Shown here in pieces: positions 19,420-27,242 of a stretch of 64,000 nt of DNA. Numbering within the stretch: position 1 is the stretch's first letter; every line of letters starts with the position of its first letter. Source of the DNA: Phycisphaerae bacterium RAS2 (lineage in GTDB: Bacteria; Planctomycetota; Phycisphaerae; UBA1845; UTPLA1); the NCBI GenBank assembly GCA_007753915.1, contig CP036352.1, positions 1,116,001 through 1,180,000 of the forward strand, written 5' to 3'. The translations under genes and the position numbers were made by a program. The notes beneath the pieces are model-generated. The model saw nothing but the letters and a program-made list of their open reading frames with translations. It did no database searches and was not told the DNA's origin.

Positions 19420-20139
19420 TTATGGGAGCACGATATTGTGATAGACCTCCTGCACGTCATCGTTCTCTTCGAGCTGCTGCAGAAACTTCTCGAAAGTGGG
19501 CAGCTCTTCCGCGCCGAGCGTCTTGGTGGCCTGCGGGAGGAAAGTGATCTCCTGCACGTCCAACTCCACGCCCGGCATCGCTTCGAGCACGGCCGTCTTG
19601 GCCTTGTAGAACTCGGCGGGCGGGGCGAAGACCGTGATGACGCCGTCCTTGCTCTCGACTTCTTCGACGGCGACGTCCGCGGCGAACAGCGCCTCGATCA
19701 CCTTCTCCTCCGAGTCGCCCTTGAACGAGATAACTGCCAGGTGGTCGAACGACATCACCACCGACCCGCTGGTGGCCAGCTTGGCGCCCGCTCTGGCAAA
19801 ATAACTTCGGATTTCGGCGACCGTGCGCACGTTGTTGTCGGTCAGGCACTCGACGATGATCAGCGCGCCGCCGGGGCCGAACCCCTCGTAACGCACGGAT
19901 TGGAAGTCTTCGCCTCCCTTGCCGGCAGCTTTCTGGATCGCCTTGTCAATCACGTGGCTCGGAACATTTTCCTTCTTGGCTTTCTCAACGAGGCTGCGCA
20001 GGACCGGGTTGGCTGCCGGGTCCGGGACGCCGTTCTTGGCCGCCACGTACAACTGCTTGCTGTATTTGGCATAGAGCTTTGAGTTCTGGGCCGCCGTCTT
20101 GAAGATGGAGGCCTTACGTCTTTCGAATGCTCTTCCCAT
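19420..20139 (-). CDS. yebC: YebC/PmpR (TACO1) family regulator, 239 aa
   Basis: YebC proteins act as DNA-binding regulators or, as shown for some members, as translation factors at proline-rich stretches. The start MGRAFERRKASIFKTAAQNSKLYAKYSKQLYVAAKNG is a variant of the family N-terminus, and NPVLRSLVEKAKKENVP, GKGGEDF-x-VRYEGFGPGGA and LTDNN-RT follow as expected. The ATG at 20139 is preferred over 20181, which adds 14 residues without family similarity. The gene is alone, and is bracketed by the two tRNA-Gly remnants 1.6 kb apart. Confidence 0.93.
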   Translation of the reverse strand: MGRAFERRKASIFKTAAQNSKLYAKYSKQLYVAAKNGVPDPAANPVLRSLVEKAKKENVPSHVIDKAIQKAAGKGGEDFQSVRYEGFGPGGALIIVECLTDNNVRTVAEIRSYFARAGAKLATSGSVVMSFDHLAVISFKGDSEEKVIEALFAADVAVEEVESKDGVITVFAPPAEFYKAKTAVLEAMPGVELDVQEITFLPQATKTLGAEELPTFEKFLQQLEENDDVQEVYHNIVLP

Positions 20140-21032
20140 ACGCGTTCTACCTTTTTTATGTTCTGCCACTGACCGGACCACGAGCGATCCGGTTCCTGCC
20201 GGGTCTCACGGCGCGGCCCGAGTTTCTGTCGGGGATGATACATTCCAGAGTGCGTTTCTTCTTCACGGCGGCTCCGCCGCCCGCCCTGTCGCGAGGAAGA
20301 GCCATTCAATCCCCTCCGAAGCCGGGAATAACTGCTGCAGGTCGTCGCAACTCTAACGAGCGCAAGAGGGCAAGCAATTCGAATTGGACTTAAAGACACC
20401 CAGCTAGCATGGCTGGACATCATGGGTGCATCCCATGGCGCGCAACTTATTATGGCCTCACAGCTTTGGAAGAGAATCAGGGCAAAAAGACCTACCGGAG
20501 CAAAACGGTATTACCATCTTGCGCGACGATTTGCTTCTACGTCAGCCACACGAGTAGAAGCCGTAAGTGTTGATTTTTCAGTTAGGTATCAAAGCGGGCG
20601 ATGGGATTCGAACCCACGACGTCCAGCTTGGGAAAATCCACGGGCCAACCGTCAAAACGGCGTGGAAACCTCGTGCTGTGCAACACGTTAGCGACGGAAA
20701 GTTCGTTTCGCAAGGCTTCGCACCGCATCGCGTTTTTTCGCGTCTTATCGGGGTAATTCCATAACTTGGGGGTAGAAGGGGTACGAGCGAAGGACGTCGT
20801 TGGCACCAAGCTGGACGACGTTCGTTTGATTCCGTCCTAGCAAACAAACTTCTTCGCTGGTCTCGGGCACCGCGCTGATCCAATGATCAGCATCATCGGC
20901 GGCGGCGTCCTGACCGCGTGCCGGAGATGTGAAAAAAAGGAGACGGAGAGGCTTGGAAGCGCTGGTGGTGCTGCTGTACAACCCGTCGGCCTCTGCGACC
21001 TCGGCGGCGGTTGCGGAGACGCGTGTAGTGAG
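20140..21032. other. Intergenic region with second tRNA-Gly remnant
   Basis: About 890 bp upstream of yebC and downstream of the phosphatase gene. The yebC promoter must lie near 20150-20250. The second tRNA-Gly remnant is listed separately. Remaining sequence shows no supported gene; the frame around 20567-20764 that reads DGIRTHDVQLGK is the familiar artefact of translating tRNA 3' ends. Confidence 0.6.
20593..20742 (-). repeat. tRNA-Gly(CCC) 3'-half remnant, copy 2, with flanking block
   Basis: Positions 20639-20593 on the minus strand are identical over 47 bp to copy 1 and again lack any 5' half of a tRNA. The block at 20701-20742 is the diverged partner of 19098-19140, and the spacing to the tRNA part is 61 bp against 59. 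In one minus-strand frame both copies encode a TRKNAM-x-CE-x-LRN peptide just before the tRNA part, which could be the tail of a former integrase reading frame. Identity confined to the tRNA part, with diverged flanks, fits repeated integration at one tRNA target. Confidence 0.75.
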
Positions 21033-22517
21033 TCACTCATGTTGTTTGGCTAGACAGATCAATGTCGCATCGTCTGCGAGGTCGGTTGCTTGCCCGAATA
21101 GGCGGACATGTTCAATTACATGACGGACTTGATCAAGCGGGGAATACGATATGGTGTCGCGCAGCAATTCTTTCAACCGCTCCCGACCAAAGAGTTTGCC
21201 TTCCCTGTTGAAGACCTCATGCAATCCGTCCGTGTAGAGGAATAGCCGATCGTGACAAGCGATCTTCTCCTGCGCAGACACATAAGAAACTGACGGCAAA
21301 ACACCGAGGGGTAGACCTCCGGTTTCGAGTTCCAGCAATGTGCCATCTGCGCGGATTAGTATGGCGGGATCGTGCCCCGCTCTTGCATAAGAGACGAGAT
21401 CGTCACCGGGGGCGATTTGGAGAAGAAAACACGTTGCGAAGTCTTCGAGACGAGTGACCGCGTGCAATTGAGCGTTCATTTCGGCGAGGACCGTGGCCGG
21501 ATCCTGGGCCCTGTCCGCCTCGTACCTGAACACGGTTCGCAAGAGCGCCGTGTATAGTGCCGCCGGAACGCCGTGTCCGGACACATCCAACACGGCAACC
21601 AAGACCGACCCGTCCTGCTGACGAACGAGATCAAAGAGGTCACCGCCGACATTATCCGCGGGGAGAAACTGTGCAGCGCATAGAAACCCGTTGACTTCTT
21701 CCGTAAGCACCGGCAACAAGCTCTCTTGAATCTCCTTGGCGCGCAGCATTTCGGCCAGCCTAGCCCGTTCGACACGTTCCAGAGACTCTGCCATGGTGTT
21801 GACGCCGTCTGAAAGCAACCGGAGATCCGTGGTGCCCGTGATTTTCGCACGAACAGCGAAGCCGCGCGCGCCAATTTCCCCGACGACATCTAACAAATTG
21901 GAGAGCGGCCGACGAACCCAAACCAGGAGGCCAAGACTGGTGACAATGAAAACCACCAGGCTCAGAACGACCACACTGATGGCGCGACCCACCGCTTCCT
22001 GGCGAATTACTTTCCGTACCGGATCGGTTGACTGTGCGACGGCAATCGTGAGTCGTCCACTGGTGGGAGCGGTCGCCAAGATGAAACCCTCCGCGCGTGA
22101 CGTGAATTGCTGGGTACCTTCGCGTACCGCCCGTACGATTTCGGTTTCGAGCGCCGCCTCCGCTCGTGCATGGGCCCTTAAGAGAATCTGACCATCCTCA
22201 TCCAGCGCGATGATGTGATGTCCCGGTGAGACCGCCACGCTCATCTGGTGGCAGAATTCGTCAAGAAAACTGCGGAAGACCTCTGGATCCGGCATCCTTG
22301 CGCGAGCGACCGCGATAATCTTCGCTTCTTCCTTCAGCCGCTCGGTCTCAGCCGCAAGAAGCCCGGCATGTTCCTGACGGTAGCCGAGTAAGGCCGCCAT
22401 GCCGAGAACCAACAGCACTGCGAGGTTTACAAGGACCCCGACGCGGAAGGCCAGGGTATCCCAGAACCTCGGAACCGGGCGCACCGGCGCGCGGGCACCT
22501 GCGATTTGATGAGGCAT
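21033..22517 (-). CDS. Membrane-anchored SpoIIE/RsbU-type protein phosphatase with HAMP region, 494 aa
   Basis: AAAAGGTAAAGC precedes the ATG. Two transmembrane helices (LVNLAVLLVLGMAALLGY near 30-48 and VVVLSLVVFIVTSLGLLVWV near 185-205) enclose an extracytoplasmic sensor domain. A HAMP-like linker (RRPLSNLLDVVGEIGARGFAVR) leads to a PP2C-type SpoIIE domain with FLPADNVGGDLFDL, LDVSGHGVPAAL, the LFLYTDGLHEV metal site and ADDATLICL. Such phosphatases dephosphorylate anti-sigma-factor antagonists in partner-switching pathways. No antagonist or RsbW-type kinase is adjacent, so its target is unknown. Confidence 0.93.
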   Translation of the reverse strand: MPHQIAGARAPVRPVPRFWDTLAFRVGVLVNLAVLLVLGMAALLGYRQEHAGLLAAETERLKEEAKIIAVARARMPDPEVFRSFLDEFCHQMSVAVSPGHHIIALDEDGQILLRAHARAEAALETEIVRAVREGTQQFTSRAEGFILATAPTSGRLTIAVAQSTDPVRKVIRQEAVGRAISVVVLSLVVFIVTSLGLLVWVRRPLSNLLDVVGEIGARGFAVRAKITGTTDLRLLSDGVNTMAESLERVERARLAEMLRAKEIQESLLPVLTEEVNGFLCAAQFLPADNVGGDLFDLVRQQDGSVLVAVLDVSGHGVPAALYTALLRTVFRYEADRAQDPATVLAEMNAQLHAVTRLEDFATCFLLQIAPGDDLVSYARAGHDPAILIRADGTLLELETGGLPLGVLPSVSYVSAQEKIACHDRLFLYTDGLHEVFNREGKLFGRERLKELLRDTISYSPLDQVRHVIEHVRLFGQATDLADDATLICLAKQHE

Positions 22518-22690
22518 GCTTTACCTTTTCACCAATCTGTCACCACATCGGTGTTGGTCGTTACCCCGCAATCGTGCCGTGTTAATTTGATGCGGCCGAG
22601 TAAGGGTTTCTTCCCGGTTGATGTCTCCGTCTACAGGATCGTACCTTCCACGCGAATACGTAAGTTGTCGGAAGAAAGGAGTTTGCTTTC

Positions 22691-22714
22691 GCATCCAATT
22701 GATAAACTGGATGC
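22691..22714. promoter_or_regulatory. Inverted repeat upstream of the receiver gene
   Basis: GCATCCA and its exact complement TGGATGC are separated by ten A/T-rich bases, centred about 35 bp before the receiver-gene ATG. The position between the divergent phosphatase and receiver genes suits an operator, but a chance 7-bp repeat cannot be excluded. Confidence 0.3.
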
Positions 22715-22737
22715 CGCACAGCAAGGGAGGTCAAGCG

Positions 22738-23100
22738 ATGAATACGGTTCTTTTGCTCTATCACTGCCGGCGGCTTCGCCACGAACTTTGCACGATCCTG
22801 GCCGGCAAATACAGGGTTGTCGCGGCTCACGGCGCTGGTGCGGCACAACGGTTGCTTCGCGGCCATAAGCCTGACGTGATCGTCATGGACTATGGTGGCC
22901 ACAATGGAAGTGCACCCGTCGTGTTGGCGCGGCTACGATTTAGCCATCCCCAAACGCCCGTCATCGCGCTGTCGCGTTTTGACGCCCCTCATGGCGCTCG
23001 GAGGGCTCGCCAGTTCGGGGCGAGAGCCGTCGTACGCTGGCCGGGGCCGGTCAAGCGGCTGTTGGAAGCGATCGCCAGGACGGCGGACGTAGCCGCCTAA
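22738..23100 (+). CDS. Small stand-alone response-regulator receiver-like protein, 120 aa
   Basis: The start is fixed by AAGGGAGGTC six bases before the ATG. The fold follows CheY-like receivers: strand NTVLLLYHC, strand PDVIVMDYGG with the phosphoacceptor-type Asp, strand TPVIALSRFDAP with Ser at the conserved Thr/Ser site, and an end ARAVVRWPGPVKRLLEAI where the usual Lys-Pro is Arg-Trp-Pro. The acidic pair near the N-terminus is not evident (LLYHCRRL), so phosphorylation ability is doubtful. It is divergent from the SpoIIE phosphatase gene. Its C-terminal half is duplicated as a degenerate copy at 23839-24005. Confidence 0.8.
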   Translation: MNTVLLLYHCRRLRHELCTILAGKYRVVAAHGAGAAQRLLRGHKPDVIVMDYGGHNGSAPVVLARLRFSHPQTPVIALSRFDAPHGARRARQFGARAVVRWPGPVKRLLEAIARTADVAA

Positions 23101-23330
23101 GCGGCCACCGTCTGTTTTTTGGTCGGGGGCCGAGCGATTCGCGCCATCGAGAATCCTGGTGTTCTTCGCGCTTCGTTTTCAGACCGCCCTTCACTATCGG
23201 CTTTGGCTTCGAAGCGAGTTTACTGCGTTTCGTGCGGGGTGAAAGCGATCCTCCTATCAAGCGGCCGGAAGAGAATGCCGCTCAACTGCATCAAAAGGAT
23301 TGAGTGGAGCGTGAGAAAAAGGAGACCATC

Positions 23331-23861
23331 ATGACCCGGAAACGCGTCCTGTTGCTGATGGACTTCTCACGGTGGGGTTATGCAGCTCAGCGTGCCGTAC
23401 TGGGGATGGAAACCACGGAACGGTTGGACGTCGTGCTACTCGTGGTGGGACAGCCCGGCCGATCCCCCGCTTCAGCATCGGCTCTGCGATTCGCTGAAAT
23501 GATGGCGGAGGCACACGCCTCACGAGGTGCGGTGGCGCAGGTGGTCATGGCCTCCGATGATACGATGCGCGCCGTACGCGAAGGGTGGTGCGAGGGCTTT
23601 GATCTTGTCGTGACGGGCGAGAATCTTGCCGATTGGCGAAGCTGCGATGATTCGACGGCTTGGCTGATAGTCGACGCCGCGGGACAGGTATCCCGCCGAT
23701 TGGAGGCCAACGCCGCCTCACGGGCGCAAACGTACTCCCGCGAGCCGATGCGTGGCCGTGTGATGCGCGGCAGGCGAATTCCAGGAATTGCGGCCACCTC
23801 ACCTATCGAAACGACCATCGACGCCTGGAGCAACCGCCGTGTTGGCGCGGCTGCGATTTAA
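23331..23861 (+). CDS. Uncharacterised alpha/beta protein, possibly universal-stress-like, 176 aa
   Basis: AAAAAGGAG precedes the ATG at 23331. The N-terminus KRVLLLMDFSRWGYAAQRAV and the segment FDLVVTGENLADW resemble Rossmann-like stress-protein folds, but the signature glycines of UspA are not clear. The last residues (NRRVGAAAI) are read out of frame from the first bases of a duplicated receiver-gene segment starting at 23839, so the original C-terminus may have been replaced by this insertion. It lies 230 bp after the receiver gene on the same strand. Confidence 0.55.
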   Translation: MTRKRVLLLMDFSRWGYAAQRAVLGMETTERLDVVLLVVGQPGRSPASASALRFAEMMAEAHASRGAVAQVVMASDDTMRAVREGWCEGFDLVVTGENLADWRSCDDSTAWLIVDAAGQVSRRLEANAASRAQTYSREPMRGRVMRGRRIPGIAATSPIETTIDAWSNRRVGAAAI

Positions 23862-24005
23862 CCACCCCCAGACGTTCGTAATCGCGCTGTCGGGTTTTGA
23901 CGCCCCTCCTGGCACCCCGGATGGCTCGACAGCTCCGGGCGAGAGCCGTCGTACGCTGACCGGGGCCTGTCAAGCGGCTGCTGGGGGCTATCGCCAGGAC
24001 GGCGG
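23839..24005 (+). pseudogene. Degenerate duplicate of receiver-gene 3' half
   Basis: This stretch matches 22921-23086 over its whole length at roughly 80-85 percent identity by eye, including GTGTTGGCGCGGCT, the ATCGCGCTGTCG segment and CGAGAGCCGTCGTACGCTG. A one-base insertion near 23900-23925 shifts the frame, so VLARLRFNHPQTFVIALSGFD is intact but the rest is not. It has no start of its own. It is a remnant of a duplicated receiver gene. Confidence 0.8.
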
Positions 24006-24233
24006 GCTTGGTCTCCGATGGCTCCGATATTTCCATCAGGCGCCTTCAAACGGCGAAAACGGGGGTCGGCTGTAAAGCTGAAGCTTCTCCCGGGCCGGGT
24101 TAAGGAAAACCGAGACGCCGGCGGGAAGAAGTTCGTCCGTTCAGGCATCAAACCAACGAGCGGCAAGACAACGGTCCCTCCGGCGGCATGGAGCCTCTGT
24201 AATCGAACCCATATCTGTTGAAAAAGGGAAACC

Positions 24234-24710
24234 ATGAGACGCGTTTTATTCAAGTGGCGGTCTGCCGTCGTGGTTTTGGCGCTGGTCATTTCGGTTACCG
24301 GCTTTCTTGCTGCACAAGCGCAGCCGACAAAAGCCTCGACGCAAGATGGCAAGCGCATTCTCATCCACATGAAGGAATACATCTCGCAGATTCACGAAAC
24401 CGCCATGGGGCTGGAACTCGCCGACTGGCTTCAGCGCAGCGGGGCGAAGGTTACGCTGTGGCTGGAGCTTCGGGCCGTGCGGCTTGCGGATGATCGGATT
24501 GTACGCGCGGTTCCACCAGGCCCCGGAGCCCGATCATTCTCAGCGATTTTCAAGTCGTTGATCGATCATGGCGCCCAGGTTCTCGTGTGCCGTCACTGCG
24601 CCGAGCTGGAGGAGGTCGGACAGGAGCACCTACGCGAGGGCGCCAGACTCGTCGGTGTCGACGATGTGGCGAAGGCGATCATCGAGACGGACAAGATCCT
24701 CGATTACTAG
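24234..24710 (+). CDS. Exported DsrE-family protein, 158 aa
   Basis: A signal peptide (SAVVVLALVISVTGFLAAQAQ) precedes a DsrE/DsrF-like domain: KRILIHMKEYISQIHETAMGLELADWLQ, a middle strand VTLWLELRAVRL, and VLVCRHCAELEEVGQEHL, where CRHC resembles the catalytic or metal-binding cysteine site of the family. Cytoplasmic DsrE proteins relay sulfur; exported versions are seen in metal-resistance loci and their role is not settled. It heads the plus-strand metal island. Confidence 0.8.
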   Translation: MRRVLFKWRSAVVVLALVISVTGFLAAQAQPTKASTQDGKRILIHMKEYISQIHETAMGLELADWLQRSGAKVTLWLELRAVRLADDRIVRAVPPGPGARSFSAIFKSLIDHGAQVLVCRHCAELEEVGQEHLREGARLVGVDDVAKAIIETDKILDY

Positions 24711-24776
24711 GAATCCAAAGGCGTGACGCGAGGGGCTTCGTTGCTGATAAACCTTGAGACTCAACAAGGCGCCAAC

Positions 24777-25028
24777 ATGGTTACTACATCCTTCCGATTG
24801 GTATGGTGGTTTCTCTTCTTCGTAGGACTTATATCCATCTCCGGCTGCGTGTGTATGGGAGGCGGCGAATCTCTTGACCGATTGGCGCGCTCCCGGCCTG
24901 AGCAGCACGAGATGGGTGGGGGCATGTGCGGCGGTGGAATGATGACACACGGCGTCGCGAGCAGTCAACCCGCACATGCCAACGAAAAAGACATCAACGA
25001 AGTGAGGAACAGTCATGGACTGCATTGA
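24777..25028 (+). CDS. Small Met/Gly-rich lipoprotein, 83 aa
   Basis: The ATG at 24777 gives a lipoprotein signal FLFFVGLISISGC; an earlier ATG at 24723 would add 18 residues. After the Cys the protein is rich in Cys, Met and Gly (CVCMGGG, HEMGGGMCGGGMMTHG), a composition that suits copper(I) binding. The 3' end overlaps the next gene by 14 bp, indicating an operon. No family is recognised. Confidence 0.6.
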   Translation: MVTTSFRLVWWFLFFVGLISISGCVCMGGGESLDRLARSRPEQHEMGGGMCGGGMMTHGVASSQPAHANEKDINEVRNSHGLH

Positions 25029-25269
25029 TGCGCGTCCGCTCCTGTTCGCATTCGCCGACCAGGAACTTGAGGTCGGGCGGTATGTCAAGGTGATGGACCA
25101 CCTCAAAGTCTGCCGGCGGTGTGTTGAGACCGTTGCCGATTACCAGTCGCTGGGCTCCGGATTGGGCCGGATAGTGGAAGGCGAACCGATGCCGGTGGAC
25201 TTATTCGCGCGCGTTATGACGCGAATCAACGGAGAACAAGTGGCCCGGCTTTACTCTCCGGCATGGTGA
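25015..25269 (+). CDS. Zinc-finger anti-sigma-factor-like protein without membrane part, 84 aa
   Basis: GAGGAACAG stands before the ATG. MDCIDARPLLFAFADQELEVGRYVKVMDHLKVCRRCVETV has the Cys, His and CxxC pattern of the zf-HC2 anti-sigma zinc finger. Unlike most anti-sigma factors it ends after 84 residues with no transmembrane helix, and no sigma-factor gene is adjacent; the nearest lie about 9 kb and 31 kb away. It may be a soluble metal- or redox-sensing anti-sigma factor, or may have acquired another role. Confidence 0.7.
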   Translation: MDCIDARPLLFAFADQELEVGRYVKVMDHLKVCRRCVETVADYQSLGSGLGRIVEGEPMPVDLFARVMTRINGEQVARLYSPAW

Positions 25270-25360
25270 AACGCCACTCCCAGGCTTGGCGAGCGAAGCC
25301 CGCTTCTGGATAACGCCGCAGTGAACGCCCAGGCGTGGGATTGAATGGAAGCGACAACCG

Positions 25361-25669
25361 ATGACGAAGTCGCAACGAAAACGCAAACCTAACTGCACCC
25401 TCTTTAGGTGCCGGGCTCCCGATGCCAGACAGGTTTTCGTGGCCGGCACCTTCAATAACTGGGATTCGAACGCGAATCCTATGGAGCCTTCGGGCGACGG
25501 TACCTGGTCGCTGAGGCTCGACCTGCCTCCAGGGCGTCACGAGTACAGATACGTCATCGACGGGGAGTGGAGTTGTGCGCCGGGCGACGATGATGCGGCG
25601 TGCAATAATGTACCGAACGCGTTTGGCACGATGAACCTCATCATCGACGTTTCGGAGGCTCGGGCATGA
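25361..25669 (+). CDS. Stand-alone CBM48/isoamylase early-set domain protein, 102 aa
   Basis: CRAPDARQVFVAGTFNNWDSNANPMEPSGDGTW and the closing GRHEYRYVIDGEWSCAPGD are the classic glycogen-binding CBM48/AMPK-beta-like fold with the conserved NNW and YRYVIDG motifs. The protein is just this module plus a basic N-terminus. The stop overlaps the next start (ATGA). Presence in a metal-resistance operon is unexpected. It may bind a glycan or act as a protein-protein module. Confidence 0.88.
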   Translation: MTKSQRKRKPNCTLFRCRAPDARQVFVAGTFNNWDSNANPMEPSGDGTWSLRLDLPPGRHEYRYVIDGEWSCAPGDDDAACNNVPNAFGTMNLIIDVSEARA

Positions 25670-26121
25670 GAGCGGTCAATGTTACGGAAAACGAATCGTT
25701 TTGTGGCACACCCGTCCCCGGTGCATACGAGTGGGCTAGCGAGTTCGACTTAAGGTTGACCACAGCCTTGGACGGTGCAGCCGGAAGGGCGTCCATGAAC
25801 GAAAAAAACAAGCCTGTGGCCACGCCTTTGGATGAGAGGAGCACCGCCGATTACGAGTACACACGATGGCACCGCGAGATTTGGCCATTACTCGTCCGGC
25901 ACACGGATGCCGAATGCTTGAACCCTGTCGACGCGGACTCGTGGAGACGGCTTTGGGGAAGGCTGGGATTGGAATACTTCCAGTTGTTCATCCATGGCGA
26001 CGATTGCGTTCGTCGGGACATGATGGGGCGTGCCATCTCAATTGGTTCCTGGCGAGCGGAGGTCGTCGTGCAGCGATTATTGAGATGGGCGGAGGAGCTT
26101 CGCAATCGCGGGTCGCGCTAG
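25666..26121 (+). CDS. Hypothetical protein coupled to CBM48 gene, 151 aa
   Basis: The start overlaps the previous stop by four bases and is preceded by GAGGCTCGGGC. No signal peptide or transmembrane helix is visible. Tryptophan- and arginine-rich helices (WHREIWPLLVRHTDAECL, SWRRLWGRLGLEYFQLF) make a small helical protein likely. I recognise no family; the coupling suggests it works with the CBM48 protein. Confidence 0.6.
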   Translation: MRAVNVTENESFCGTPVPGAYEWASEFDLRLTTALDGAAGRASMNEKNKPVATPLDERSTADYEYTRWHREIWPLLVRHTDAECLNPVDADSWRRLWGRLGLEYFQLFIHGDDCVRRDMMGRAISIGSWRAEVVVQRLLRWAEELRNRGSR

Positions 26122-26376
26122 GGAAGAACCAGGTTGAACGTATCTGCCTAGGCGGACGTCGCTTATGGTTCCTGAGTCGGTGATTCGATGGCGCGGCCTC
26201 ATTGCGCATTCCTTACGCTGCAGATGAGGTGACCGGTACGGGCAAAGGTGGTCCTTAGAGGTGGCGGACGGTGTTAGGAACAAGGTGACGGCGAAGGTTC
26301 TGGAACCTTGGTGACCGGGATGCAAAAAGACCGGCATCGGCGTAGTAGCTTCATCAAGCGAAAGGGAGAATCTATC

Positions 26377-27020
26377 ATGAAACGACTCGGACTGACGACG
26401 CTCATCGTTGGAGTAGCGGTCTTGCCACGAGCCTGATCGCCGCTTGGGCTCAGACGCGCGACGGGCCAGAGACGAAAGGAGGGACAAGTGGCGTTGCTGA
26501 CCTGCCGGTTTGCCCGGTAGGCGGGCAGCCGATCAACTTGGCTGTTCGCACGGCGACGGCTGAGGGCCCGGTATTCTTCTGCTGCGACAACTGTATCAAG
26601 AAGTACGGGGCAGACCCCAAAAAGTACGCCGAACAGGTCGTCACGCAACGAAAGGCCCTGGAGAAGCTTGCCCGCGTTCAAGTAACCTGTCCGATCAGCG
26701 GTGAGCCTGTAAAGCCCGCTATCTTCGTCGAGGACAAGGGCACAAAAATATTCTTTTGCTGCAAGAATTGCCGCGGGAAATACGAAGACGATCGAGCCAA
26801 GTACACGCCCAGGCTCGCGGATACGTTCACCTACCAGACGAAGTGTCCCGTCACCGGAAAGGGTATCGATCCACAGATTTCAGCATCGGCACCGGCGGGA
26901 GAGACCGTCTTCTTCTGCTGCAAAGATTGCCCCGAAAAGTTCCGCAAGGATCCGGAAAAGTTCGCTCCAAAGTTGGAAGAGCAAGGCTTTCGGCTGGATC
27001 TGTCCAGAAAGAAGCCCTGA
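26377..27020 (+). pseudogene. Exported TRASH/YHS-type metal-domain protein with a frameshift in the signal peptide
   Basis: An ATG at 26377 with GGGAG upstream starts MKRLGLTTLIVGVAVL and then meets a stop at 26434. Shifting the frame by one missing base near 26421-26424 restores ATSLIAAWAQTRDGP, a sensible signal-peptide end, and joins it to the frame that continues to 27020. That frame has three tandem Cys motifs: CPVGGQPI with FFCCDNC, CPISGEPVKP with FFCCKNC, and CPVTGKGIDP with FFCCKDC, spaced as TRASH-like metal-binding units. It precedes the CusB-like gene. The shift may be a true mutation or a sequencing error. Confidence 0.75.
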
Positions 27021-27242
27021 TCAGAGCTGCATCGGTTCTGTGCGGCGCGGTCGGGCGAGAGCACTACTCGCCCAGACATCGAAACGACTCGGCTAACGAC
27101 CACGCCGCAGGCTAATGATCCGCAGACAAAGTAGAACCCGCTGCGGGGCGCTCCTGAGTTGACCGAGTCGTTTAACAGGGGCGCTCCCGCACGCGGTGTT
27201 ATTGTCGCCCTACGGCATGCGGCGGCAAGAAGGGTAGCAACG

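Noticed and set aside
20567-20764. Open frame with DGIRTHDVQLGK peptide
   Set aside because: This peptide is the well-known artefact of translating a tRNA 3' half, here the tRNA-Gly remnant.
24018-24221. 67-codon frame between the receiver remnant and the DsrE gene
   Set aside because: No ribosome binding site or recognisable protein pattern; the sequence follows a pseudogene fragment.
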